Shown piece after piece: positions 1-8,313 of a stretch of 64,000 nucleotides of DNA (position 1 is the first letter of the stretch; every line of letters begins with the position of its first letter). Position numbers and translations under genes: made by a program. Below the pieces are notes generated by a model. It made no database searches, had not been told where the DNA came from, and saw only the letters and a program-made list of their open reading frames with translations. Source of the DNA: Thalassotalea insulae (GTDB lineage: Bacteria; Pseudomonadota; Gammaproteobacteria; Enterobacterales; Alteromonadaceae); contig NZ_BSST01000001.1 of NCBI RefSeq assembly GCF_030161395.1, positions 4,154,001 to 4,218,000 of the forward strand. The letters run 5' to 3'.

Positions 1-531
1 ATAGATGATCAACTGATCAATGAAGATGCCCGTTTACTGGCGGAACAGGCCAATTGCGGTCAAACAATTGCAGCCGTTAATCCAATTGCATTTAAAGAGC
101 CGATTGCACCGCATATTGCCGCAGCAAAGTATCAGCAAAAAATTGAGCTTGCTGACATTTATCATAACTTTCAGGATATCGTACGGTTACAACCCGATGT
201 TGTCATTACTGAAGGCGCTGGAGGCTGGCGCTTACCGTTAGGGCAAGGTCATTTTTTATCTGAATTTGCTCAACAAACAGAACAGCAGGTCATTTTAATT
301 GTCAATATGAAATTGGGGTGTTTAAACCATGCGGTATTAACATATCAGGCAATTTGTCAGGATGGATTGTCTTGCCTTGGCTGGATAGCAAACTGCCAAG
401 AAGAAATGCCTTACTTGGCAGAAAATCTTGCTGAATTAACGCAATTAATTAAAGCACCTTTGATTGGCAAGGTGTTATATCAGCCGGATATAAAACAGGT
501 AGCGCAAGCTCTAGATCTTACGCTACTTTAG
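1..531 (+). CDS. bioD: ATP-dependent dethiobiotin synthetase, 3' part
   Basis: The reading frame is open from base 1, so the 5' end lies outside the window; 176 codons remain. The product would form the ureido ring of dethiobiotin from 7,8-diaminopelargonate, CO2 and ATP in the biotin pathway (cytoplasmic). Seen in the sequence: the segment TEGAGGWRLPL matches the conserved BioD loop EGAGG after the second strand, and VNMKLGCLNHAVLT matches the conserved helix region of the P-loop-like dimer interface. The missing part should contain the N-terminal Walker A-like loop. The gene converges with pepE, with 16 bases between the stop codons. Confidence 0.9.
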   Translation: MDDQLINEDARLLAEQANCGQTIAAVNPIAFKEPIAPHIAAAKYQQKIELADIYHNFQDIVRLQPDVVITEGAGGWRLPLGQGHFLSEFAQQTEQQVILIVNMKLGCLNHAVLTYQAICQDGLSCLGWIANCQEEMPYLAENLAELTQLIKAPLIGKVLYQPDIKQVAQALDLTLL

Positions 532-547
532 TAAAAGCCGATTGCAC

Positions 548-1267
548 TTATAATAAATGCGCTAAATTATCATTGATTGTAAGTCGGGTTTTATTGCCGT
601 TATTAAATAATACGCCACTAACATCAATATTTTTTCCCATCACTAGCTGCATTTTGCCATTAGCGATTTTTAGCGCCGAGCCTTCTTCGATGCCGATAAT
701 ATTCGTCTCAGGCTTAAGCACCATAAACTCTGCCAAACGTTGTTCACGGGTTTCACCATTAAAGCCAGGTGGTTGATATTCAGTGTAATGAGGATTTAGC
801 TGAAAGTTAACCAGAGCTAATGCGCTAAAACTAGGTGGTTCAATAATTGGCATATCATTGGTAGTTTTAATACTGAGTCCCGCAATATTAGCGCCTGCGC
901 TCCAACCAATATAAGGAGTACCTGAATTAACTTTTGCTCTAATTTCATTTAATAAATTAAAGTGATACAGGCGTTCAAGTAAACGAAAAGTATTACCGCC
1001 GCCAACGAGAATGGCTTGCGCTTGTTTAACTGCCATTACCGCATCATTTGTCTCATCTATTCCAACCACATCAACATCAATAGCAGCTAACGCCGCTTTT
1101 ACTTTTGAGCTGTATTCTTGGTAGCTCATGGTGACACCAGCATAAGGAATAAAAAGCACGGTTTTAATATCGGCTAGCTGTTGCTTGATCAATGTTAACG
1201 CATGACTGAGATAATCAGTCGTACCGACGCGAGAACTACTTATCAGTAATATGTTTTTATTTTCCAT
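548..1267 (-). CDS. pepE: Peptidase E (alpha-aspartyl dipeptidase, family S51)
   Basis: 239 residues, close to the usual 229-240 of PepE. The family hydrolyses dipeptides with N-terminal aspartate in the cytoplasm. Visible catalytic elements: GWSAGAN with the nucleophile Ser123, Asp138 in TTNDMPI and His160 in LNPHYTEYQ, the order and spacing of the Ser-Asp/Glu-His triad described for the Salmonella enzyme. The glycine-rich VGGGNTFRLL near residue 90 is also a family hallmark. It lies two bases downstream of the hicB-like gene on the same strand and may be cotranscribed with it. Confidence 0.9.
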   Translation of the reverse strand: MENKNILLISSSRVGTTDYLSHALTLIKQQLADIKTVLFIPYAGVTMSYQEYSSKVKAALAAIDVDVVGIDETNDAVMAVKQAQAILVGGGNTFRLLERLYHFNLLNEIRAKVNSGTPYIGWSAGANIAGLSIKTTNDMPIIEPPSFSALALVNFQLNPHYTEYQPPGFNGETREQRLAEFMVLKPETNIIGIEEGSALKIANGKMQLVMGKNIDVSGVLFNNGNKTRLTINDNLAHLL

Positions 1268-1269
1268 TG

Positions 1270-1674
1270 TTAACCTTTATTTGTTAATTGAGCGATACAA
1301 GCTGATGCGATAAAGCCAGATCGGGTTTTGTATTGTTCTGATTTACTTACCCGATCATCAATTTGTTTGATCAGTAATTCCGGCAAAGTGACATTAATTT
1401 TATGACTTTTTCCTAAATAGGGGGTGATATCAAAATCAACCAATGCCCAGATAGCATTAGGTTGCTCTGCCACTAAATGGTCAATTGATGTTGCATGCGG
1501 AATCACCTCACCATATTCAGCTAAAATCTGTAAGTGATCAGCAATAATCTGGTGAATGTTAGTCATCACAGATTCAATACTATCTCCTTTAACTTGGCAA
1601 CCTGGGAGATCAGGGATGCTAAGTTCATAGCCATTACTTACCTTAGAACGGTTAATTTTTACCGGATATTTCAC
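1270..1674 (-). CDS. HicB-family antitoxin-like protein, apparently without HicA
   Basis: 134 residues. The N-terminal half (YELSIPDLPGCQVKGDSIE) is the degraded RNase H-like fold of HicB antitoxins; the C-terminal segment from about residue 93 (NVTLPELLIKQIDDRV...RSGFIASA) looks like a ribbon-helix-helix DNA-binding motif. Start is a GTG with the ribosome-binding sequence AGAGGAA seven bases upstream. HicB normally neutralises the small mRNA interferase HicA encoded next to it, but no 55-65 residue ORF of that kind is seen within 480 bp upstream, and pepE follows directly. It may be an orphan antitoxin or stand-alone repressor. An array of direct repeats lies 32-148 bp upstream. Confidence 0.75.
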   Translation of the reverse strand: MKYPVKINRSKVSNGYELSIPDLPGCQVKGDSIESVMTNIHQIIADHLQILAEYGEVIPHATSIDHLVAEQPNAIWALVDFDITPYLGKSHKINVTLPELLIKQIDDRVSKSEQYKTRSGFIASACIAQLTNKG

Positions 1675-1706
1675 AAATTATTCCTCTTTAGTACCTTTAC
1701 CTACTA

Positions 1707-1822
1707 TAACCCCGATAACCCCCTAAGAGCAAGTGAATGATAACCCTGATAACTCTTTGGATTTAATTTTTAATAACCCTGATAACTCCATTGCGCTCAT
1801 AATAAGTAACTCTGATAACTCC
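1707..1822. repeat. Four 16-bp direct repeats at 33-34 bp spacing upstream of hicB
   Basis: Copies start at 1707, 1741, 1774 and 1807 and read TAACCCCGATAACCCC, TAACCCTGATAACTCT, TAACCCTGATAACTCC and TAACTCTGATAACTCC. Each copy is itself two TAACYC hexamers separated by three bases. Spacers of 17-18 bp are unrelated to each other. Position in the hicB promoter region suggests an iterated operator, perhaps for the RHH domain of HicB; this is inference. Confidence 0.8.
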
Positions 1823-1936
1823 GTAAAATGTTGGAGTGGGTGGTCACTATTTATCAAAGGTCTATGTTGGTTTGTTAAAAGAAGTTAGAGTGAAAATAAG
1901 ATCTAGAGAGTAGAAATTAAAAATATAGGAGTTATT

Positions 1937-2063
1937 AGCGTTATAAGTAATCAAGTTACTTACGCTGAGTAAACTCATTAACTAGTTGAGTTTACGAATA
2001 AAACTGGTTGACGCTAATCACTTTATTTTGCATATTGGTCGAACCAGTTGGAGAAGCAAAATA
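1937..2063. repeat. Cluster of hairpins and interlocked inverted repeats
   Basis: Four inverted repeats are packed into 127 bp before the chemoreceptor gene: AGCGT/ACGCT plus AAGTAA/TTACTT (1937-1966, loop TCAAG); GTAAACTCA/TGAGTTTAC (1969-1995); AACTGGTT (2002-2009) with AACCAGTT (2042-2049); TATTTTGC (2024-2031) with GCAAAATA (2056-2063). The last two interlock, which in RNA could be a pseudoknot. No ORF covers the region. It may be the 5' leader of the downstream gene or a small mobile or REP-like relic. The rest of the 1675-2157 gap shows only the repeat array and nothing else I recognise. Confidence 0.6.
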
Positions 2064-2157
2064 TGGGCTATTATTAGTTTAGGACATTTGCTCTTAATAC
2101 AAATAGATAGCGGCCATCATCAGAAGTAGACATTCTGAACAATGAAAAGAGGTTGTC

Positions 2158-4179
2158 ATGACAATAAAAGTTGCCCATAAAGTCATCATTGGATTTGCAA
2201 TTGTCCTCTTAATGTTGCTGCTGGCAAGTTACAGTTCTATGAGTATTTTAAAAGGAATAGATAGTGCTACTAAACAAGTTGATAACTACGCCATTCCGGT
2301 CAAGCAGCACAGTAATCAAATGCAGGTGCATTTACTCAAACAAACCAAAATCTCCTTATTGATCCCAACGATTCAACTTACCGATACTTTAGCAGCAAAT
2401 AGCACCTCATATGACAATGAAGCTCAGGCTTTAACTACTGAAGTTACACGATTAAGTGCGTTATTAAAAAATCAACAGACAAAAGCGTTATTACAGCAAT
2501 TTAATCTTCATTATCAAGACTATGACAATATCGTCAAACAGATGTTGCAGTTAAAGCAAAATGAATTATCCAGCAGCAAGCTCGTTATTAATCAGTATCA
2601 AACCTTAGATCAAACTTTGGATGCCATTGAAGAGGCATTAATTGAGCTCTCATATATTGAAGATGAAAATAATCCAGATCTCGTGGAGCAGTTATCATCG
2701 ATGGCGGTGCAAAATGAAGGCTACATCATTAATCTAAGAGACTCGATTAAAGCCGTCACTAAATTACCAACAACAAATGAAGTTGAAGAGCTACAAGGTA
2801 CTATTGAGTTAGCATTAACCAATATCGAACAGCTACTCGCGTTTCTTAGTCGGTTAGGCGCTGGTCATCACAGTGAAACAGATATTGCTGCCATCAGTAA
2901 CCAATTTAAAGTAGCGCAACAGCTGATCGAGGCACAAGATAACCTATTTGCCACTAAAACAGCCCAGTTAACCTATCGGGCGCAAATACAGCAAGCAGCA
3001 GAGCAATCGAAGCAATACGCCAATCAGGCGATAAATGTCATCGAGCAATTATTATTAGCGTTTGAGCAAAACTTTAACCAGTTACAAACGCAGGTCTTTA
3101 ATCATGTCGACCGGGGACAAACAACGACCTTAGTGATTTTGGTGGTCGTAATTGTTGCCGGCAGTAGTATTGCTTATATCACGATAAGAGCCATGATAGT
3201 GCCGTTGAGCCGAATTAATAAAGTACTGTCTTATATTGCAAAAGGGGATTTATCACGCCAGTTAACCATTAATGCAGAAGATGAATACGGCGAGCTGTCA
3301 AAAAACGTTAACTTGGTAGTTGAAGATTTACGTCGGCTAATTGGCGAGATCAGCACTAACGCTAGCCAATTAAACCAGTCAGCTCAACAGTCAAAAGCAG
3401 AAATTTCTGAAGTGGCGGACTCGTTACAACAACAAAAGCAAACGGTTGAACAAGTGACAACCATTACCACTGAACTCAATGAAAGTGCTGATAACATTCT
3501 AGCTAAAGCCAGTAATACTGAACAAGAGATGGAAAATGCCATCAGTCAAAGCAGTGAACTGGAAAGTATCGCTAATACCACTAATGACAGGATCTCACAT
3601 TTAGTGACCGTGTTAGACGCGACTGCGACGGTAATGACCTCACTGCAAAATGAAGCGACTAATATTGGCGGAATTTTAGAAACTATTCAAAGTATTGCAG
3701 ATCAAACCAATTTATTAGCATTAAATGCGGCGATAGAAGCAGCTAGAGCTGGAGAAGCAGGGCGAGGCTTTGCGGTAGTCGCTGATGAAGTCAGATTATT
3801 AGCCAGTCGAACTCAAGAGTCGACAGCAGAAATTCATGCAATGATTGACGCACTGCAAAGTCAAACGAATAAAGCAGTTAAAGATATAGATAGCGGCAAA
3901 GACGAAGCAAATGATTGCCAGCAATATACGAATAAACTGCTAGAAACCTTATTATTTATCAATCAAGCAATTGAAAAAATTCACCAAATGAGCGCCGATA
4001 TTGCCAATGAAGCTAAACAGCAAAATAATTTAAGTAATGAAATCAATTCCAGTATTCTTGAAGTCGCTAAACAAAGCTCACAGAGTAACGATAAATCCTT
4101 ATCGACTATTTCGCATAGCGAACAGGTGACGAATTTAGCGCAGCAGCTCGATAAATCTGTTGATCAATTCAAAATGTAA
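2158..4179 (+). CDS. Methyl-accepting chemotaxis protein
   Basis: 673 residues. A signal-anchor helix (about 10-31) is followed by a periplasmic sensor region of roughly 290 residues, a second membrane helix near 323-345 (VILVVVIVAGSS), a HAMP linker (about 346-400) and a cytoplasmic signalling coiled coil. The strictly conserved hairpin tip is present near residue 513-545 (IADQTNLLALNAAIEAARAG, then GRGFAVVADEVR), which contacts CheA and CheW. The sensor region is helical and glutamine-rich, of a four-helix-bundle type; its ligand cannot be read from sequence. Start ATG has AGAGG seven bases upstream. No che genes are nearby, so it is an orphan receptor feeding a distant chemotaxis cluster. 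Confidence 0.93.
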   Translation: MTIKVAHKVIIGFAIVLLMLLLASYSSMSILKGIDSATKQVDNYAIPVKQHSNQMQVHLLKQTKISLLIPTIQLTDTLAANSTSYDNEAQALTTEVTRLSALLKNQQTKALLQQFNLHYQDYDNIVKQMLQLKQNELSSSKLVINQYQTLDQTLDAIEEALIELSYIEDENNPDLVEQLSSMAVQNEGYIINLRDSIKAVTKLPTTNEVEELQGTIELALTNIEQLLAFLSRLGAGHHSETDIAAISNQFKVAQQLIEAQDNLFATKTAQLTYRAQIQQAAEQSKQYANQAINVIEQLLLAFEQNFNQLQTQVFNHVDRGQTTTLVILVVVIVAGSSIAYITIRAMIVPLSRINKVLSYIAKGDLSRQLTINAEDEYGELSKNVNLVVEDLRRLIGEISTNASQLNQSAQQSKAEISEVADSLQQQKQTVEQVTTITTELNESADNILAKASNTEQEMENAISQSSELESIANTTNDRISHLVTVLDATATVMTSLQNEATNIGGILETIQSIADQTNLLALNAAIEAARAGEAGRGFAVVADEVRLLASRTQESTAEIHAMIDALQSQTNKAVKDIDSGKDEANDCQQYTNKLLETLLFINQAIEKIHQMSADIANEAKQQNNLSNEINSSILEVAKQSSQSNDKSLSTISHSEQVTNLAQQLDKSVDQFKM

Positions 4180-4290
4180 GCGACATGATGTTGGTATCGG
4201 TAAATTTTATTAACCTTATTGCTTGCTTTTATCTAATGTCCCCCCAACGTTGTATATCAAAATCGTTTAATTTTAATCAAGGAATAGAAA

Positions 4291-4911
4291 ATGTCACAGT
4301 TTACATTACGTTATTTTGATGTTGATGGCGGTCGGGCTGAGCCGATCAGGCTTGCACTCTCTTATGGTGGAATTGCTTTTGAAGATTATCGTTTTCCTTA
4401 TAGCGTTTTTGAGCAGGAAAGAAAGCAAACACCATTAAACCAAGTGCCGGTATTAACTATCGACGATAAAGTGATCACTCAAAGCAATGCGATTTTACGT
4501 TTTGTCGGTAAACAAACCAACTTATATCCGCAAGACTTATTTCAGGCGCTTATTTGTGACGAAGTAATGGATGCTGTTGAAGACTGCATTGATAAAATCG
4601 TTAGTACCTTTGCATTAACCGGCGATGCGCTAAAAACAGCGCGTGAGCAGCTTATTGCTAATGATTTAACAATGTACTTGAAGTTTTTACAAGCAAAATT
4701 AATTCAACAGGGCGGTGAATACTTTGCGGGTCAGCGACTCACCATTGCCGATCTTAAAGTGATGCCGCTAATAGGTTGGTTAAATAGAGGCGTATTAGAT
4801 CATATCCCAAGTACTTTAATTGCTGAGCTTGCACCTGAACTTAATGCCCATGCCGAGCGAGTGTTAAGCGATGAAAAAATTAAAGCCTATTATCAGGCCC
4901 GACAACAGTAA
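4291..4911 (+). CDS. Glutathione S-transferase (sigma-like class)
   Basis: 206 residues. The N-terminal thioredoxin-fold domain begins FTLRYFDVDGGRAEPIRLAL, which is the pattern of sigma/alpha-type GSTs, with the catalytic Tyr candidate in LRYFD and the glutathione-contact segment NQVPVLTIDD followed by TQSNAILRFVG. The all-helical C-terminal domain follows from about residue 80 (FAGQRLTIADLKVMPLIGWL carries the N-capping motif). The enzyme would conjugate glutathione to electrophiles in the cytoplasm; no substrate is implied by neighbours. Ribosome-binding site AAGGAA precedes the ATG. A strong terminator follows. Confidence 0.88.
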   Translation: MSQFTLRYFDVDGGRAEPIRLALSYGGIAFEDYRFPYSVFEQERKQTPLNQVPVLTIDDKVITQSNAILRFVGKQTNLYPQDLFQALICDEVMDAVEDCIDKIVSTFALTGDALKTAREQLIANDLTMYLKFLQAKLIQQGGEYFAGQRLTIADLKVMPLIGWLNRGVLDHIPSTLIAELAPELNAHAERVLSDEKIKAYYQARQQ

Positions 4912-4935
4912 TAATTCTAGTAATTGATAAAAGCA

Positions 4936-4974
4936 AAATGCCCAGTAATTGTATTCAATTACTGGGCATTTTTT
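4936..4974. terminator. Bidirectional rho-independent terminator
   Basis: A perfect 16-bp stem (AAATGCCCAGTAATTG and its complement, 4936-4951 and 4956-4971) with loop TATT, a T-run on the plus strand and an A-rich flank on the other side. It can end the GST transcript and the tRNA-Pro transcript from the opposite strand. Confidence 0.9.
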
Positions 4975-4979
4975 ATATT

Positions 4980-5056
4980 TGGTCGGGATAGCAGGACTTG
5001 AACCTGCGACCTCACGTCCCCCAGACGCACGCGCTACCAGACTGCGCTATATCCCG
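4980..5056 (-). tRNA. tRNA-Pro (anticodon GGG)
   Basis: 77-nt cloverleaf on the minus strand with encoded CCA. Acceptor CGGGATA pairs with TATCCCG; D-stem GCGC/GCGC; anticodon stem TGCGT/ACGTG with loop CTGGGGG (anticodon GGG); T-arm GCAGG TTCAAGT CCTGC. The 77-nt length and arm sizes equal those of E. coli proL-type tRNA. Confidence 0.95.
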
Positions 5057-5076
5057 AGATGCTTTGCATCATGCGC

Positions 5077-5107
5077 AGTATAATAATGAAATCCTTTTCG
5101 ATTGCAA
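5077..5107 (-). promoter_or_regulatory. Possible sigma-70 promoter of tRNA-Pro
   Basis: On the minus strand TTGCAA (5102-5107) and TATACT (5077-5082) are separated by 19 bases, followed by a GC-rich discriminator and a small GATGC/GCATC hairpin before the tRNA. The spacer is slightly long, so the call is tentative. Confidence 0.4.
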
Positions 5108-5140
5108 CGAATATTCATCGTTTGATCGTTAATCGAATAA

Positions 5141-6817
5141 TTATTGCGCAGCTTGGTTGTATTTCGCAAAACGCTTAATAAAGTTAACACCATCAATCAT
5201 TAGCGGAAAATCAGAACTTACCGTGATCGGCGCCTCTAATTGACGAGAATAACTTTGAAAATTGCCATTTTGATCGATAAAAACCGATTTATCTTTATTA
5301 AACACCATAATGCCATCATCCATGGTATTGGCGATCACTCGGTCCTCAGTTAATGTCATGATATCGCTGCCCGCGCTATATTCGATCGGGGCAAGATCGC
5401 AATTTAACCAGTGACTAACTAAGGTTGGTTGAATATCCATTTGGCTGGTTAAAAATTGGCCTTTATCTTTACTAAGTGATGGTGCGATTAGCAATGCAGG
5501 TTTGATGGTCAACGCAGTATTTCTATTTTTGTTACCAAGCGAGCTAATATAAATATTGTCCTTTATCTTTTTATTGCGTTGTGACAATAGCAGGGCATCA
5601 ATAAATAACTCGTACTGGTAATTATCATTATCAGTAAAATAATAAACATGCAGACCCGCACTATTATTAACCAGCGAATTAGTGATCACCAGGGATGAAA
5701 TATCTGCTACTTCAAGCTGACTGTCGAACAATTCTTGATAGTCTTGCCATTGATGATGTTGAGAGTTTTCACCGATAACCGTCAAACTAGTGGTCAGTTG
5801 ATGGCGTCTTAAGACGTTAAATAATAAAGGTTGATAGTTTGCGGCCAAAACCTGTTGTTTATAGGCTGAAGGCAGACTATATAAGAGGTTAAACCAAGAG
5901 TCGTTTGGTAACGCGTTATCAATATGCTTAGTTAATTCAAGTTTATTAGCGGTAGCACGTTGGGCAAAACGTTTAATTTGTCCGGTTGATAATTCGTGTT
6001 GTGTTAATAATAAATAACTCGATTGATTGACCGGGGTTGTCACTTGGCATTTATCTGATATATCCGTTAGATGTGCCAGTTTTTCAGTAAATGAAATTGG
6101 ACTGGTTTTTCGGGCAATATAGTCATTGCGATCAAATAAACCATATTTGGTTAATAAGGTTTTTGCCGTTGACGGATAAGATAATGGCAACACCGTGTCT
6201 TGTTTCAAAATATCATATTCTAAATTGGCATCGGCCCAGATATGAATGATATGACTGAAGAAAAATGACACGACCAAGCCAATAACAATAAAGCGGGCAA
6301 ATACGGTTTTTTGTAAATTGCGCAAATGCTTCCAGGCATAGTTACTGACAACCAGTTCAAACATCAAAATTGCAATAAAAAGCAGTAATGTAATAAACCA
6401 GAACGCACGGGCATTCTGATTGATCTGCGTTTGTATTAACGCCAGGATTTGATCACTAGAAGAGGCATTTAAATGGTAGCCTAAACGGGTATAAATAAAG
6501 GCATCCAGCAGCAACATTAGTAACCCAAGAGTAAAAATAACCGAAGCAGAGCCTCGAATAAAACGGGTATAAGGGAATACTAAAGTGATCGGAAAGAGAA
6601 TGAGCACAAAGCCGATAAAGGTTAAAAACCCCATATGACTGAGCCAGGTGGTCAATAAATAAACGGAACCCAGTAAGGTTTCTGGTGTCGTTTCATTAAA
6701 AATATAAAAAGACGATAATAAAATCGCGGCAATAATATTAAAAAAAGTAAACCAGTGGCTCCAACTTACGAGCAGGAGCAAACGTTTACTATATGTTTTT
6801 TGTTCGGCAGAAACCAT
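5141..6817 (-). CDS. yejM: YejM/PbgA-like inner-membrane protein with periplasmic sulfatase-fold domain
   Basis: 558 residues, slightly shorter than E. coli YejM (586). The N-terminus has about five membrane helices within residues 1-195 (for instance WFTFFNIIAAILLSSFYIF and FWFITLLLFIAILMFELVV), typical of DUF3413, followed by a long periplasmic domain related to alkaline phosphatase/sulfatase folds. In enterobacteria YejM senses lipopolysaccharide and controls LpxC turnover through LapB; the same role is inferred here. It lies downstream of yejL on the same strand, the conserved yejL-yejM order, with yejK divergent. Confidence 0.85.
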   Translation of the reverse strand: MVSAEQKTYSKRLLLLVSWSHWFTFFNIIAAILLSSFYIFNETTPETLLGSVYLLTTWLSHMGFLTFIGFVLILFPITLVFPYTRFIRGSASVIFTLGLLMLLLDAFIYTRLGYHLNASSSDQILALIQTQINQNARAFWFITLLLFIAILMFELVVSNYAWKHLRNLQKTVFARFIVIGLVVSFFFSHIIHIWADANLEYDILKQDTVLPLSYPSTAKTLLTKYGLFDRNDYIARKTSPISFTEKLAHLTDISDKCQVTTPVNQSSYLLLTQHELSTGQIKRFAQRATANKLELTKHIDNALPNDSWFNLLYSLPSAYKQQVLAANYQPLLFNVLRRHQLTTSLTVIGENSQHHQWQDYQELFDSQLEVADISSLVITNSLVNNSAGLHVYYFTDNDNYQYELFIDALLLSQRNKKIKDNIYISSLGNKNRNTALTIKPALLIAPSLSKDKGQFLTSQMDIQPTLVSHWLNCDLAPIEYSAGSDIMTLTEDRVIANTMDDGIMVFNKDKSVFIDQNGNFQSYSRQLEAPITVSSDFPLMIDGVNFIKRFAKYNQAAQ

Positions 6818-6887
6818 GGAATATTATTATTCTCGTTAGTAGCTATTATCTAGTTGCGTTAGATATAATATTGGTTTTATTCGTTTT

Positions 6888-7100
6888 TTACTTTATAGAC
6901 TGTTTTAAAGCGTTAGTAAAATTTTCTACGATCGCCGCGCGTTTTTTTACTGGTATTTCATTAGTAAGAATATCTGTAATGGTATTTCCCAAACACATCA
7001 GGGCTAAATCTGGGGTGGCTTGAGCTGAAACTAAAACATTTAATAGTTCTTGGTTAATTTTTTCTACACGTTCGTTCGAATACTTAGATACAATAGGCAT
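6888..7100 (-). CDS. yejL: YejL family protein (UPF0352/DUF1414)
   Basis: 70 residues, the normal size of the family. The start MPIVSKYSNERVEKIN and the segment ATPDLALMCLGNTITDI are recognisable family features. The protein is small, helical and of unknown biochemical role. It sits 70 bp upstream of yejM and is divergent from yejK across a 79-bp intergenic region that must hold both promoters. The yejK-L-M neighbourhood is conserved across gammaproteobacteria, which supports the call. Confidence 0.9.
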   Translation of the reverse strand: MPIVSKYSNERVEKINQELLNVLVSAQATPDLALMCLGNTITDILTNEIPVKKRAAIVENFTNALKQSIK

Positions 7101-7179
7101 ATAATTTATAAAATGAGCAATTGGTTAATGGCGAATAAGTTTACCAAATGCTTTCACAATATCATACAGACCTTTAACT

Positions 7180-8250
7180 ATGAGTTTAATTATTTCTAAT
7201 ATTGCACTGCATTATTTATCAAAAAAAGAAGAAACCGGTGAAGTCGTCTTGCGCTTAGGGCCTGATTCTCTCGAAATTACCACTAAGATTGAAAAGTTTG
7301 TTGATGCATTGCATCACATCTATAACGGTAAGGGCAGTAAAGCCTATGGCCACTTTTCTGCGATGCCAGCGGAAGGTGATAAGGCAAGATTTGTCGATAT
7401 CATGGAAAGTTACTTATCCGAAGTGCAAGATTTTACTGAATTTAGCAAGCAAGCCGCTAATTTATTAAAAAATGAATTAGAAAAGTACGAATTGGCAGAA
7501 ACTGGCTATTTAGTGATTTGTCATTATGAATATATGGGCGGGCGTTATTTACTGGCAGCGATAATTCCAGTTTCTGAACATTATTCTGTCGACGGAGAGT
7601 TAAATATCAGTGCCGATCAGCATCTTGATACTGCCCGATTACAGCTAGCTGCGCGTATAGATCTATTTGATTATCAGCAAAATGCTGAAGGTAATAAATA
7701 CATTTCCTTTATAAAAGGCCGTGCCGGACGCAAAGTCTCGGATTTTTTTCTCGATTTCTTAAGCTGCGAAGAAGGACTCGATGCCAAAGAACAAACGAAA
7801 ACCTTAGTGCAGGCGGTTGAAGATTATGTCTCGGTGCAGCAATTTGATGCACAGGAAAAACAAAGCACCCGCAAAGAGTTATTAAATTATTGTAAAGAGC
7901 AAAAAGATGCGGCTCAGGATGTGTCAATTAAAGAGCTTGGAGAAGTGATAAGTAAGGACACAGAGAATAGCCAGGATTTTTATCAGTTTTGCCAGGAGCA
8001 GTCTTATCCGATCGAAGACTCATTTCCTCATGATCAAACCGTCGTCAATAAAGTAACTAAATATTCAGGTTATGGCGCTGGCATCAGTTTGAGCTTTGAA
8101 CGCAGTCATTTTGGCCAGGATGTGGTTTATAATCCGGCTAATGACAGTCTCACTATTTATAAAGTACCGCCTAATTTAAAAGAGCAGTTGTTATCGCTGT
8201 TACAAGCACAGGATAAAGAGCAACAAGCTCAATCGACGCAAGATTTTTAA
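7180..8250 (+). CDS. yejK: Nucleoid-associated protein YejK/NdpA
   Basis: 356 residues versus 335 in E. coli. The N-terminal motif SLIISNIALHYLSKK and the C-terminal FERSHFGQDVVYNPANDSL match the 37-kDa nucleoid-associated protein family, which binds DNA and interacts with topoisomerase IV in E. coli. The last about 20 residues are a polar glutamine-rich tail. No clear ribosome-binding site is visible before the ATG. It is divergent from yejL, as in other gammaproteobacteria, and 63 bp upstream of pyrC. Confidence 0.9.
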   Translation: MSLIISNIALHYLSKKEETGEVVLRLGPDSLEITTKIEKFVDALHHIYNGKGSKAYGHFSAMPAEGDKARFVDIMESYLSEVQDFTEFSKQAANLLKNELEKYELAETGYLVICHYEYMGGRYLLAAIIPVSEHYSVDGELNISADQHLDTARLQLAARIDLFDYQQNAEGNKYISFIKGRAGRKVSDFFLDFLSCEEGLDAKEQTKTLVQAVEDYVSVQQFDAQEKQSTRKELLNYCKEQKDAAQDVSIKELGEVISKDTENSQDFYQFCQEQSYPIEDSFPHDQTVVNKVTKYSGYGAGISLSFERSHFGQDVVYNPANDSLTIYKVPPNLKEQLLSLLQAQDKEQQAQSTQDF

Positions 8251-8313
8251 TTAGTCGCTATAACACGTAAACTATAAGGGTTTACTTTAGTATAAAGATT
8301 TTAAAGGGTATTT

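Noticed and set aside
1707..1822. CRISPR array
   Set aside because: The repeats are only 16 bp with 17-bp spacers, internally repetitive, and no cas genes are near.
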